A stretch of 64,000 bases of DNA from the NCBI GenBank assembly GCA_964527835.1, contig CAZGNV010000008.1:31376-95375 (forward strand). Direction: 5' to 3'. The translations under genes were made by a program, and so were the position numbers. A model generated the notes under the pieces. That model worked only from the letters and a program-made list of their open reading frames with translations. It had not been told where the DNA came from and did not search any database. Origin of the DNA: JAFDCJ01 sp964527835 (GTDB lineage: Bacteria; Desulfobacterota; Desulfobacteria; Desulfobacterales; JAFDCJ01). Positions 41,673-50,354 of the stretch are shown here, in pieces. Every line of letters starts with the position of its first letter. The first letter of the stretch is position 1.

Positions 41673-43535
41673 GTGAAAATGGCCAGAAAGGATAAAAAGC
41701 AGAAACATGCTAAAAAGCGCCGGCAGGCGCGCAAACATCAAAAGGCCAGGGTGCGATCGCAGCCCAAGCTGCTGCGCAAAGATCCGGTGTTGAAGGCGGC
41801 CTTGAATTACCGCCATCCATTGGTGGGCTGTTTGATTAATGAAAACTGGCAAGAATACAGGATGGCCAATGTTTATGTAATTCGCGAGTCTCCCTATGGG
41901 CTTGTTCTTGCGAACTTTCTTGTGGATATAGCCGGCGCAGGCCTCAAGGACGCGTGGGGAGGGTACGGGTACAGCAAAGCCGATATTGAGGATTTAAAAG
42001 CCCAGATTGCCTCCAGAGGCGATGCTTTGGTTTCGTGCGACCTGTCCCTTGTCCATGATGTGGTCCACGGCGGAGTTATCTGGGCCCGGAAGTGGAAGTT
42101 CAAATTGCCGAAAGGGCATGCCATCTGGCTCAGGCTCCTGGAGCCTGTCGACCTGAATGATATCCGGCTGGATCTTTTCGGTGAGAATGGCAGGCCCCTT
42201 TTAATTCGGGACGAGGATGATGTCCACCAACTGGTCGAAGAACAGTTTAACCCACAGATTTTAAAGGATGATTTGGCAGTGGATGCAGACGGCCTTCCCC
42301 CCGCAACGCTGGATCGCATCAAGGACATAAAGACCGGACTGATCATTTTTTCCCGTCGTTTAGAGTTCAGGGAAGATTTTGGAGTTGCTGTGAAGGATCA
42401 CTTTGGAGAAGCAAAACCGGAATCGGATTTTGAATGGATTAATTTTCAGGACTGGTTCATCCTGCAGCATGAACTGGCTGATGGAACAACCATTATCCAA
42501 CGTTTTGCCGGGCATTACAAAAAGCATCTCGGCCAGGACGTGCGCCGCTTATTAGAAGGCTGGCGTCTTGTGATCGAGGGCCTGTTTGAGGTCAAGGACA
42601 GAGACCACGCAAAAACATACATGCGCAACCTGATCAATGAACGAGAATATTCGGTATATGCAACGACATCAATGGAACAAACCAAATTAAATCCCGGCGA
42701 TTTCGTGACCGCCAGGATTGTCCCGGCCTTGGGGTTTCATGTCTTTTCAGGGTCGTTATCGGTTACGCCAACAGACGGGAGTCAAAAACAAAAAGCTCAA
42801 TTTTACAGAACCGCACTTGATATTCAGATGAAATACCCCGCCAGGGCTTTTCTGGACAACGAGCTGAAGCTGCAAAAGAGCCGCCAGGCGGTTCGCGATC
42901 AGTATGATGATTTTACTGTTTTTTTTGGAACCGATGAGATTTTTGGCAGCGGCCCTGAGATATTGCGACAATACCAGGCTTTTTTTGACTACCAGATTTT
43001 TGAAAAAGTCAGCCCTGGCACCGGTCTGACACCTGCCGCCTCCTATGAACAGGACACCGGCAAGGCTTATGAGCCACCGCAAGTCCGGCTTCCTGAAGAT
43101 CTGCTGGAAAGCGATGATGTCGCCATGCTGTGTGATCCCAAAGAGGGACTTTCATTTTTAATTCAATACCGCCAGTTTCTGGATATTTTTCAAAACCCTG
43201 ATCTGCACCTGGAACAGTCCGAGACCGTAGAGCTGATTGCTGATTACCTTGCAAGCGAATGGGTTTCAGATACACCCTTCCGAAGAGCGGCAGGCAGATT
43301 TCCGGCCAATTTCAGGGAAGTCATGGCATATCTAGGACTGAAGATGGGCTTTGAAGCCGTCGAAATCGATGCGCTCATGCGGGAGTTTAAACCGGATAGT
43401 TTTGATAAGCTGCCGGCAACGATTGTTGTCCTTGATTCGGAAATATCATCGCTGGCCAAACTGGCCGCTGAAAAACCAGTCTCTGCTGTAGGAGGGATGA
43501 AAAGGATCTGGGGAAAAATCAAAAAGAAATTGTGA
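41673..43535 (+). CDS. Large protein of unknown function
   Basis: 620 residues from a GTG, or 618 from the ATG two codons later. The first ~35 residues are extremely basic (MARKDKKQKHAKKRRQARKH), like a nucleic-acid-binding or ribosome-binding tail. The remainder is acidic and globular, with no membrane segment, no Walker motif and no cysteine pattern. Notable stretches are PYGLVLANFLVDIAGAGLKD near 75 and ALVSCDLSLVHDVVHGGVIW near 120. The C-terminus is basic again (GGMKRIWGKIKKKL). It is transcribed divergently from the ARPP-1 operon. I do not recognise a family. Confidence 0.8.
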   Translation: MKMARKDKKQKHAKKRRQARKHQKARVRSQPKLLRKDPVLKAALNYRHPLVGCLINENWQEYRMANVYVIRESPYGLVLANFLVDIAGAGLKDAWGGYGYSKADIEDLKAQIASRGDALVSCDLSLVHDVVHGGVIWARKWKFKLPKGHAIWLRLLEPVDLNDIRLDLFGENGRPLLIRDEDDVHQLVEEQFNPQILKDDLAVDADGLPPATLDRIKDIKTGLIIFSRRLEFREDFGVAVKDHFGEAKPESDFEWINFQDWFILQHELADGTTIIQRFAGHYKKHLGQDVRRLLEGWRLVIEGLFEVKDRDHAKTYMRNLINEREYSVYATTSMEQTKLNPGDFVTARIVPALGFHVFSGSLSVTPTDGSQKQKAQFYRTALDIQMKYPARAFLDNELKLQKSRQAVRDQYDDFTVFFGTDEIFGSGPEILRQYQAFFDYQIFEKVSPGTGLTPAASYEQDTGKAYEPPQVRLPEDLLESDDVAMLCDPKEGLSFLIQYRQFLDIFQNPDLHLEQSETVELIADYLASEWVSDTPFRRAAGRFPANFREVMAYLGLKMGFEAVEIDALMREFKPDSFDKLPATIVVLDSEISSLAKLAAEKPVSAVGGMKRIWGKIKKKL

Positions 43536-43621
43536 AATCTACAAGCCCGAATTCCGCTGGGCCAGAATCTTTAAGGTTCAATACGGTGCGAATTTTCATC
43601 AAGGCGGGACTATTGCAAACT

Positions 43622-44065
43622 TCAGTTCAGAATTTTGGCGATCTTGTCAGACAACGTGTCCATGTTGTAGGGTTTTCTGAGAAATCCGTTAAACCCGCGC
43701 ACCAGCGCCTCTTCTTCCTCGGTGACGCTCATGCCGCCGCTGGAAAGCAGCACCTTGACACCGTGGTCCATGATCCGCAGTCGGTCGACGACCTGCTGTC
43801 CATCCATGCCGGGCATGTTGAAATCAGAGATGATGAGATCAATCCGGTTGCGGTTGGCCTCATAGAGCTCGATGCCTTCTGATCCGCTGTAAGCCTTCAG
43901 GACCTCATGGCCCAGCTTTTTGAGCATCATTTCGCAGATGTCGGTGACCATCGGCTCATCATCGATCAGCAGGATGGTTTTGCCTTTTGATAGGTGGCCG
44001 GATTCGGGTTCAAACTGTTCGATAATCGGCCCGCAAAGATTGTTTTCAAATTTGGATAATTGCAT
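43622..44065 (-). CDS. Stand-alone response regulator receiver protein
   Basis: 147 residues with a 28-residue N-terminal extension. The receiver shows the acidic pair in ILLIDDEPMVTD, acceptor aspartate in DLIISDFNMPGMDG, the serine at VLLSSGG and the lysine in GFLRKPYNM. There is no output domain, as is common for relays in hybrid phosphorelays. It is 224 bases downstream of the tandem AAA gene on the same strand. The gap contains several TATAAT-like sequences (44210-44240), so it probably has its own promoter. Confidence 0.9.
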   Translation of the reverse strand: MQLSKFENNLCGPIIEQFEPESGHLSKGKTILLIDDEPMVTDICEMMLKKLGHEVLKAYSGSEGIELYEANRNRIDLIISDFNMPGMDGQQVVDRLRIMDHGVKVLLSSGGMSVTEEEEALVRGFNGFLRKPYNMDTLSDKIAKILN

Positions 44066-44289
44066 TTTCTTTGTCCTTTTGTTTCAGTCAGCCGGTTGGC
44101 GATAAAAAATCCGAAGCTGAAAATATCTAACACGTTAAAATCATTCAAAAACCATGCCAGAAAGCAGAGCAAAAATAGATGATTAATCATATCAGGCAGT
44201 TAAATTATACATAATTATACCTAATTATGCATCGTGGCCTTAGAAAATACCAATAATGTCAAATAAATGACAATGCTGCGGGCCGTCGC

Positions 44290-46500
44290 CTAGAAACCGA
44301 TCGGCTTTTCATTGTTGTGGCTGCTTTTTAACCGGGCCTCAGACTCCAGAGCCTTGATGAGACCCTTATGGTCGATTTCGTTGCGGGGATAAAACGCGTA
44401 GCGGTCCCGAACAACCTTGAAATCCCCCGGGGCCAGCAGCCTTACCCGGCCCAGCTTTCCGGCGGCGGTTCGGTCCAGCGGACCCCGGACCAGGGGTTCG
44501 CAAAACAGCCGGTAAAAGATCCGGTTGCCCGCCGCTGTCAGGTAATCGAACCCGATTTTGTGGTTGAAGCGGCGCAGCGATGCCGAATCCAGATCCTCCA
44601 GCCGGTTGGTGGTGCAGATCAGGATCCCGCGAAACCGTTCCATCCGGGTTAAAAACTCGTTGGTAAAGCTGATTTCCCAGGATCTCTCGGCCCGGTCGCG
44701 GCTGAAGAGCACGGAATCGGCTTCGTCGATAATCAAAATGGCATCTTCGGCCTCGGCCCGGGCAAAGGCGCGTCTGATGTTCTTTTCCCCTTCTCCGACA
44801 TACATGCTCTGCAGGTCACTGATGCGTTGGCAGAGAATCTCGCGGTCCAGCCGATGGCCGATATAACGGGCCAGTTCACTTTTGCCGGTGCCCGGGGGGC
44901 CGTAAAAAAGAAGGTTCATGTTCATGGTCGTGTCAGCCGGGCTGTTTTTGAGGTGTTTGTCGAAGGCTTCCAGCTGACGGAGCATGGCAGCAAGATCCCC
45001 CTCGACGTTAAGGCCTTCCAGGCAGTATTTTTTTTCGACCCTCTCCCGGTTGACGGTTTGCTCCCCACGGTGCAGCAGGCGGTGATGGGCCTCCAGGGCC
45101 ATGGCCACGGCCCGGTGAAATTCGGCATTTGATCCCGTCCGGGTTTCCCTGGACTTTTTTATTGCCAGATCGATCACCCCTGCACTGAGCGGAAACTTGC
45201 GGGCAAAGGCCTCGATGTCGGCCTGGCTGAAAAGCCGTTTGCACCGGTTTTGCGCGACAATGTTGTTCCACAGCGCGATGCGCTGGCGGCGGTTGAACAT
45301 CTTGAAATGCAGGCTGAAGGAAAACCGGCGCAGAACCGATTCCTCGATGCCGGCGATGCTGTTGGTGATCCAGATCATTCGAAGTCCGGGGGTTTCCAGC
45401 AGCTGGTTGAGCCAACCCTTGTCCTGGGTCTCGCCCCGGGAAAACCAGGAGTTTTGGGTGTTCAAAATATTGTCAGCCTCATCGACCACAATCAAAGACC
45501 CCTTGCCGGCGTTGGTCAGATTCGAACAGGCCACAATGGCGGCCCTTCTCTTGCTGGCCGTATTTTCATCCCCCCGCACGATTTCATAGGCCGGCACGTC
45601 CAGCTGGCGGCAGAGGCTGGCGGCAAAGCTGGTCTTGCCGGTTCCGGGAGGCCCGTACAGCAGGATGTGGGTGGAGGTCCCGGCTTTATGCCGCAAAAGT
45701 GTCAACACATGGTTTGTCTGTTCCTTTTCAAAAAAATAATTTTCCAGGGGCACGGTGCCGGGCTTGACCCTGAAATAGAAGTTTTGTGAAAACTTCCTGT
45801 CGTTGGGATTCTGGAACAGATTGAGAAATTCATCTTCAATTTTAAAATCATAGTTGTCGATTTCCAGGATGCCGATCCTTTTCAGTTTGCCGGTCAGCAA
45901 ACGGTGCAGCTGTACCCGGCTGACCCCGAGAATGTTGGTCAGGTATTTCTGGCCGATGATCTTCTGGATTTCCAGATGCCCCACAAAAAACTCCTGGGGC
46001 TGTTCATAGATGCTGATGATGAAAAGCAAAATGATAAGGCCGGTTTCCCGTTCGGTCAGGCTGAACATTTTTTTGATCGACAGGATGTTTTTTTCAAAAT
46101 CGGCCTTGCCCCTGAACGAAAGAGCCCGGCTTCTTTTTTCCAGCTGGACCAGGACCTGCTGCAAAGCCTTTTTGCGGCAGCGGCCCCTGGCCCTGGCGAG
46201 CATTTTGGCAAGGATGTCACCGTAGTCGTCAATGTCATGGTCACTTTCCAGCAGCTCTTTTCCGAATTCCGTTTTTTGCCGGCCGTCAAACAGGTCGATT
46301 ACAAACCGGGTCAACGGCTCAATGTCCGGTCCCATGGTCCAGGCCAGCATTTTGCAGGTTTCCCGGCTGCATGAGGCAAAGCGTTTCAGGTGCCGGTGAA
46401 GATACACCAGGCAGTGTTTCATGACGTAACGGTCGTTTTTATCGGCAGCCATCAGCCGGCCGCTGCCAGTGTTTCTCGTGTCCAGAAAGGGGATGTTCAT
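44290..46500 (-). CDS. Tandem AAA+ ATPase
   Basis: 736 residues with two AAA modules. The first has Walker A YGPPGTGKTSFAASL near residue 285 and Walker B LIVVDEADNIL, with sensor-1 like IWITNSIAGIEE. The second has YGPPGTGKSELARYIG near 535, ILIIDEADSVL and the arginine-finger region SLRRFNHKIGF. The ~260-residue N-terminal part is helical and contains a winged-helix-like segment (TNILGVSRVQLHRLLTGKLKRIGIL). It resembles Cdc48-like or SpoVK-like ATPases, not sigma-54 activators (no GAFTGA). It is driven by a WYL-type promoter. The substrate is unknown. Confidence 0.88.
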   Translation of the reverse strand: MNIPFLDTRNTGSGRLMAADKNDRYVMKHCLVYLHRHLKRFASCSRETCKMLAWTMGPDIEPLTRFVIDLFDGRQKTEFGKELLESDHDIDDYGDILAKMLARARGRCRKKALQQVLVQLEKRSRALSFRGKADFEKNILSIKKMFSLTERETGLIILLFIISIYEQPQEFFVGHLEIQKIIGQKYLTNILGVSRVQLHRLLTGKLKRIGILEIDNYDFKIEDEFLNLFQNPNDRKFSQNFYFRVKPGTVPLENYFFEKEQTNHVLTLLRHKAGTSTHILLYGPPGTGKTSFAASLCRQLDVPAYEIVRGDENTASKRRAAIVACSNLTNAGKGSLIVVDEADNILNTQNSWFSRGETQDKGWLNQLLETPGLRMIWITNSIAGIEESVLRRFSFSLHFKMFNRRQRIALWNNIVAQNRCKRLFSQADIEAFARKFPLSAGVIDLAIKKSRETRTGSNAEFHRAVAMALEAHHRLLHRGEQTVNRERVEKKYCLEGLNVEGDLAAMLRQLEAFDKHLKNSPADTTMNMNLLFYGPPGTGKSELARYIGHRLDREILCQRISDLQSMYVGEGEKNIRRAFARAEAEDAILIIDEADSVLFSRDRAERSWEISFTNEFLTRMERFRGILICTTNRLEDLDSASLRRFNHKIGFDYLTAAGNRIFYRLFCEPLVRGPLDRTAAGKLGRVRLLAPGDFKVVRDRYAFYPRNEIDHKGLIKALESEARLKSSHNNEKPIGF

Positions 46501-46559
46501 TGTCTATCTTCCTCCGTCGATCAAAGATGAATTAAAAGCATTTTTTGCTGTTTGATCTC

Positions 46560-46592
46560 ATCATAGCGGAGGTGGTTGACAGATGCGGTCAA
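46560..46592 (-). promoter_or_regulatory. WYL-regulon-type promoter of the tandem AAA gene (site B)
   Basis: On the minus strand TTGACCGCATCTGTCAA (46592-46576) is followed by ten bases and TATGAT (46565-46560). The 17-mer is identical to the one before the ARPP-1 operon, while flanking sequence differs, which argues for selection on the site. The AAA start codon is 60 bases downstream. Confidence 0.75.
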
Positions 46593-46753
46593 AGAAAGGT
46601 GGATGTTTATGCCGGGATTTTCTGATCTGCAAGCTGTGCCTGCCAGAGGAGTTGTCCAGGTGGAAGATCGATGAAAGGATTGTCATTGCGTTCCCGGTTG
46701 TGAGCCGGGTGGTGGAGGTTGTCGGTGATCGCTGTAAACCGGTTTGGGTTTAA
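46583..46753 (+). CDS. Possible 56-residue cysteine-containing protein overlapping the operator
   Basis: The ATG at 46583 lies inside the site B operator, seven bases after GGAGGTGG. The frame has five cysteines, including CLC and CKLC in the first 20 residues, then LPEELSRWKIDERIVIAFPV, and ends PVWV. It could be a small zinc-binding protein or a leftover fragment. The good ribosome site is partly explained by the promoter spacer sequence, so confidence is low. Confidence 0.3.
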   Translation: MRSKKGGCLCRDFLICKLCLPEELSRWKIDERIVIAFPVVSRVVEVVGDRCKPVWV

Positions 46754-46776
46754 TTTTATGAAAAACCCGCAGAATA

Positions 46777-46872
46777 CCCCGCCATTTATGGCGGGGATGA
46801 ATGCGGAGCGGGGGTAAGGGGGATGCAATCCCCCTCCACGCTTTTCAAAATGCCCCGCCTTTTAAGGCGGGG
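46777..46872. repeat. Cluster of three GC-rich hairpins
   Basis: Three perfect stem-loops follow each other. They are CCCCGCCATTTATGGCGGGG (46777-46796), GGGGGAT-GCA-ATCCCCC (46818-46834) and CCCCGCCTTTTAAGGCGGGG (46853-46872). The first and third share the CCCCGCC stem. They lie beyond the 3' end of the nuclease gene and may terminate it; on the minus strand the first is followed within 16 bases by TTTTT. Similar paired hairpins occur at IS200/IS605 ends, but no transposase or TnpB is present here. The rest of the gap 46501-46880 holds site B and the small frame described separately. Confidence 0.5.
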
Positions 46873-46880
46873 ATATTTAC

Positions 46881-47384
46881 TCACATCCTCATTTTTCTCC
46901 AGCGAGCCGGAGATATATATCGGTCACCCTGGGACCAGATCCCCTGCCTGCTGCTTCTGGCCCAATTTTCAGCCTGCTGATATTCTTGCATGTAAAGACC
47001 TCTTGGCGGCTTCCCGGAATATACCTGCGCATAGCCTGTTTTTACCATTTCAAGGTTCACATTTTTGCCGTCAATATAGATCTCGCCCAGAATCCGGCCA
47101 TAGCGGTCAAAACCGTAGCCTTTGATATCAACAACCTTATTTAAAACCAGAGCCGCGAGATGTTTCTCAGCTCTGCGACCGAAAGGCTGACCTGCCTTGC
47201 GTTTGCCTTTCGAGGTCTCCGGGGCATCGATGCCGACCAGGCGAACCTTAATTTCAATGTCATAGCCCACCGCTTTGATCGTGTCGCCGTCATAAACGCG
47301 AACCACCTTGAAAAGGCCGGCGGCGACGGGCGCCGGCAAGCCGACGAGCATCATCAAAAGAATCAAGCTTATTTTGAATTTCAT
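46881..47384 (-). CDS. Thermonuclease (SNase) family secreted nuclease
   Basis: 167 residues from the ATG at 47384; an ATG four codons earlier is possible. A signal peptide (ILLMMLVGLPAPVAAG) is followed by the OB-fold nuclease domain. Catalytic and calcium sites are VYDGDTI, VRLVGIDAPETSK (arginine and aspartates) and YGFDRYGRILGEIYI (arginine). The end AENWARSSRQGIWSQGDRYISPARWRK is typical. It degrades DNA/RNA outside the cytoplasm. It is divergent from the TPR-GspE gene; a shared link to DNA processing is possible. Confidence 0.9.
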   Translation of the reverse strand: MKFKISLILLMMLVGLPAPVAAGLFKVVRVYDGDTIKAVGYDIEIKVRLVGIDAPETSKGKRKAGQPFGRRAEKHLAALVLNKVVDIKGYGFDRYGRILGEIYIDGKNVNLEMVKTGYAQVYSGKPPRGLYMQEYQQAENWARSSRQGIWSQGDRYISPARWRKMRM

Positions 47385-47559
47385 TTTGCTTCTCATGGGC
47401 AACACTTGAAGGTTGTGCAATTAGAAATTGGCTCCTGCTATTTTATCGGCAACCCCGGTCAAAACCTTGAAAAATTGCTCCGAAAAAGGCCGTCAACCGG
47501 TCCGCTGTCCACGGTTGAGCATTCCGGGCCAGACACTGCACAACCCGGCAGGAATTACT

Positions 47560-47592
47560 TTGACCGGATCTGTCAACCCCCTCTGGTATCCT
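47560..47592 (+). promoter_or_regulatory. WYL-regulon-type promoter of the TPR-GspE gene (site C)
   Basis: TTGACCGGATCTGTCAA (47560-47576) is followed by ten bases and TATCCT (47587-47592). It differs from sites A and B only by G for C at position 8. The start codon at 47658 is 65 bases downstream, behind GGGAAGGTG. Confidence 0.75.
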
Positions 47593-47657
47593 TTTGATAT
47601 TCGCAGAAGCACCTTTTAATTTGCATGTAAGAAAACCATCACACGGGAAGGTGAATT

Positions 47658-50027
47658 ATGACCGATTGCGAAGACATCAGCATGGATGCGCGGATCAACG
47701 AGGCCGAGGTCTGCCGCAGCATGGGGCTGCACCGGGAGGCCATCGAAATTTATGAACGGCTCCTGGCGGAATTGCCGCCGGACGACTCCGGGCACAGGGA
47801 ACGGTTCCAGCATCAGGTCAGCCTGCTGGAAGAAGAGATTGCCCGGCGGGAAAATCCCCCCCCGGTTGATATTCCCGACGGCGACATCGGCAATATCATC
47901 GAGCAGCTGCCGGAGTCCAATGAACCGCAGGCCATTTTTGACAAGGCCGCGGCATTTCATGAAATGGGATTGTACCAGCATGCGGTGGACGAACTGGCCC
48001 GTTTGCTGGAAAAAGATTATCCTTTGGAAAGCGTGGTCGACAGGCTTGCCGGAGCGCTGCTGGCACTGCACGCCCCGGCGGAGGCCGCCGAAGCGTTTAA
48101 CGGGTTGGCAGCCGGCCTGGATGTGGCCACGGATGCAGCCGCGCGGATATGGTTGAGTTTCGGCAGACAAATGGAAAAAAGGGGCCACCGGCAACAGGCC
48201 CTTGACATCTATCAAGCCGGCCGCAAAATCGCGCCGGATGATGCCGAGATCAAAAAGGCCCTGGAAGCCGTCGGCCGGTCATTTGCCGCCGGCTCGAAGT
48301 ATGACCACCTGCTGGCCGAAAAGCTGGTGACCACCGATCAGCTGCAGAAAGCCTTCGTAATCGCCAAAAAGATGAAAAAAAGCGTCGAAGCGGTTCTCAT
48401 CGAACAGTTTCAGGTCAGCAGGCAGGCCATCGGCCAGTCCTTTTCGCTATTTTATGACTGCCCTTTCAGGGAATACGACCCCGCACTTCCGGTGCCGGTG
48501 GAGCTGCTCACCAAACTGAAGGAATCCTTTCTGCTCAACGAGCACTGGGTTCCCCTGAGTTGGGAAAAGAACCAGGTGGAAATCCTGGTGGACGATCCCC
48601 GCAATCTCAACAAGACCGACAACATCAAATCGCTGATGGGCGGCGGCAACATTGTTTTTTCGGTGGCCATCCGCGAAGACATCGAGCTGTTCATCAAACG
48701 CTTTTTCGACGAAGAGCAGAATGCTTCGGCAGACACCGGTGCAGAAGCGCTTGACAGCATGGATTTTCCGGACGTCACCTTTGTGGAGGAACCCGACGAA
48801 GAAGAGCCCGAGGAAGTTGATGAAGCCTCCGGCCAGGTGGTCCGGCTGGTGGATCAGATCATCATCACGGCCTATCGCAAAAACGCTTCGGACATCCACA
48901 TCGAACCGTCTGTGGTCTCAAAGACCACCACGATCCGTTTCCGGCTCGACGGCGTGTGCCAGGAGTACCTGAAGGTGCCCAACAGCATGGTGCGCGGCAT
49001 CGTCTCGCGGATCAAGATCATGGCCCGGCTGGACATCGCCGAAAAAAGGCTGCCCCAGGACGGCAAAATCAAGTTCAAGCGCAGGGGGGTTCCGCCTTTT
49101 GAGCTGCGGGTGGCCACCTTTCCGGTGGCCGGCGGGTACGAAAACATCGTGCTGCGGATCCTGGCCTCGGCCGGGGCGATGAAGATCGATGAGATGGGGT
49201 TGACCGGGCGCAACCTGGATGTGATCAAACGGCTGATCGCCAGGCCCTACGGCTTGATCCTGGCCGTCGGTCCCACGGGCTCCGGGAAAACCACCTCCCT
49301 GCATGCCCTGCTCGGTCACATCAACACGCCGGCCGTCAAGATCTGGACCGCCGAGGATCCCATTGAAATCACCCAGCCGGGGTTGCAACAATGCGAGGTG
49401 AAACCAAAGATCAACCTGGATTTTGCCCGGCTCATGCGCGCCTTTTTGCGCGGCGACCCCGATGTCATCATGATCGGGGAGATGCGCGATCATGAAACGG
49501 CTTCCATTGCCATCGAGGCGTCCCTGACGGGGCATCTCGTCTTTTCGACCCTGCACACCAACAGTGCGCCGGAAACCGTCACCCGGCTGCTGGACATGGG
49601 GCTCAACCCGCTTAATTTTTCCGACGCCTTTCTCGGGGTGCTGGCCCAGCGGCTCACCCGCCGGCTGTGCAAAAATTGCCGCCGGCCGTACCGGTTGACC
49701 GAAGACGAATTCGAGAGGATCCGCAACGATTACGGGCCGCCGTATTTTGACGCCACTGGTATGCAGTACCGCCCGGACATGACGCTATACGGAGCCGGCA
49801 GATGCGATCAATGCTCCAACACCGGCTACCGCGGACGGATGGCGATCCACGAACTGATGGAGGGCACGCCGGCAATAAAAGTGATGATCAAAAACCAGGG
49901 GGGCACCGAGGCCCTGTTCAAGCAGGCCCTGCAGGACGGCATGTCGACCCTCAAACAGGACGGCATCCTGAAAGTGTTTCAGGGGCTGACGGACATGAAG
50001 GAAGTCAGAAGGGTTTGCATCAATTAA
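47658..50027 (+). CDS. GspE/PilB-type ATPase with N-terminal TPR-like region
   Basis: 789 residues. The first ~200 residues are helical repeats like TPRs (EAEVCRSMGLHREAIEIYER, then FHEMGLYQHAVDELARLLEK). An MshEN-like segment spans about 215-345. The secretion ATPase domain has Walker A AVGPTGSGKTTSLHA near 540, an aspartate box and Walker B PDVIMIGEMRDHETA. The HTNSAPETVTRLLDMGL histidine box and a zinc site CKNCRRPY...CDQCSNTGYRGR follow. Such ATPases power pilus assembly or type II secretion, but no pilin, GspF or secretin gene is nearby. The TPR fusion is unusual. Confidence 0.88.
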   Translation: MTDCEDISMDARINEAEVCRSMGLHREAIEIYERLLAELPPDDSGHRERFQHQVSLLEEEIARRENPPPVDIPDGDIGNIIEQLPESNEPQAIFDKAAAFHEMGLYQHAVDELARLLEKDYPLESVVDRLAGALLALHAPAEAAEAFNGLAAGLDVATDAAARIWLSFGRQMEKRGHRQQALDIYQAGRKIAPDDAEIKKALEAVGRSFAAGSKYDHLLAEKLVTTDQLQKAFVIAKKMKKSVEAVLIEQFQVSRQAIGQSFSLFYDCPFREYDPALPVPVELLTKLKESFLLNEHWVPLSWEKNQVEILVDDPRNLNKTDNIKSLMGGGNIVFSVAIREDIELFIKRFFDEEQNASADTGAEALDSMDFPDVTFVEEPDEEEPEEVDEASGQVVRLVDQIIITAYRKNASDIHIEPSVVSKTTTIRFRLDGVCQEYLKVPNSMVRGIVSRIKIMARLDIAEKRLPQDGKIKFKRRGVPPFELRVATFPVAGGYENIVLRILASAGAMKIDEMGLTGRNLDVIKRLIARPYGLILAVGPTGSGKTTSLHALLGHINTPAVKIWTAEDPIEITQPGLQQCEVKPKINLDFARLMRAFLRGDPDVIMIGEMRDHETASIAIEASLTGHLVFSTLHTNSAPETVTRLLDMGLNPLNFSDAFLGVLAQRLTRRLCKNCRRPYRLTEDEFERIRNDYGPPYFDATGMQYRPDMTLYGAGRCDQCSNTGYRGRMAIHELMEGTPAIKVMIKNQGGTEALFKQALQDGMSTLKQDGILKVFQGLTDMKEVRRVCIN

Positions 50028-50051
50028 AAACGATTGCTTGCGGAGGCAGCC

Positions 50052-50354
50052 ATGGGCACCGGACCGGCAATGAACGCTAAAACCCGTCATTCAGCCAGAG
50101 CCGGCGGGTTTGTCAAGCTTTACGCGCGGGGCAAAATGGGCCTGCTTTTTGACGGCCCGCAAAGGTACCACCATACCGCACGGCAGTGCTTCAGGCGGGC
50201 CCTGGATGTCAGCGTCCGCTTTGACGACATCCGGTTTGCCAGGCAGATGCGCGACTGCGGCACGCCGGAGATAGTGATCCGGCGGCTTCTCGACAGCTGC
50301 ACGATCATCGATGAGGTGCGCCTGGATAAGTCAGATTTTAGCGGTGAGGATTAA
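50052..50354 (+). CDS. Small protein of unknown function downstream of TPR-GspE
   Basis: 100 residues from the ATG at 50052, behind GGAGGCAG and 24 bases after the ATPase stop, so probably co-transcribed. It is basic in the first half (KTRHSARAGGFVKLYARGKM) and acidic at the end. A helical middle shows ARQCFRRALDVSVRFDDIRF. No family recognised. Its last four bases overlap the end of the convergent WYL regulator gene. Confidence 0.6.
   Translation: MGTGPAMNAKTRHSARAGGFVKLYARGKMGLLFDGPQRYHHTARQCFRRALDVSVRFDDIRFARQMRDCGTPEIVIRRLLDSCTIIDEVRLDKSDFSGED

Noticed and set aside
44290..46500. Tandem AAA+ protein as a sigma-54 activator for the nearby rpoN
   Set aside because: No GAFTGA loop and the domain order differs from bacterial enhancer-binding proteins.
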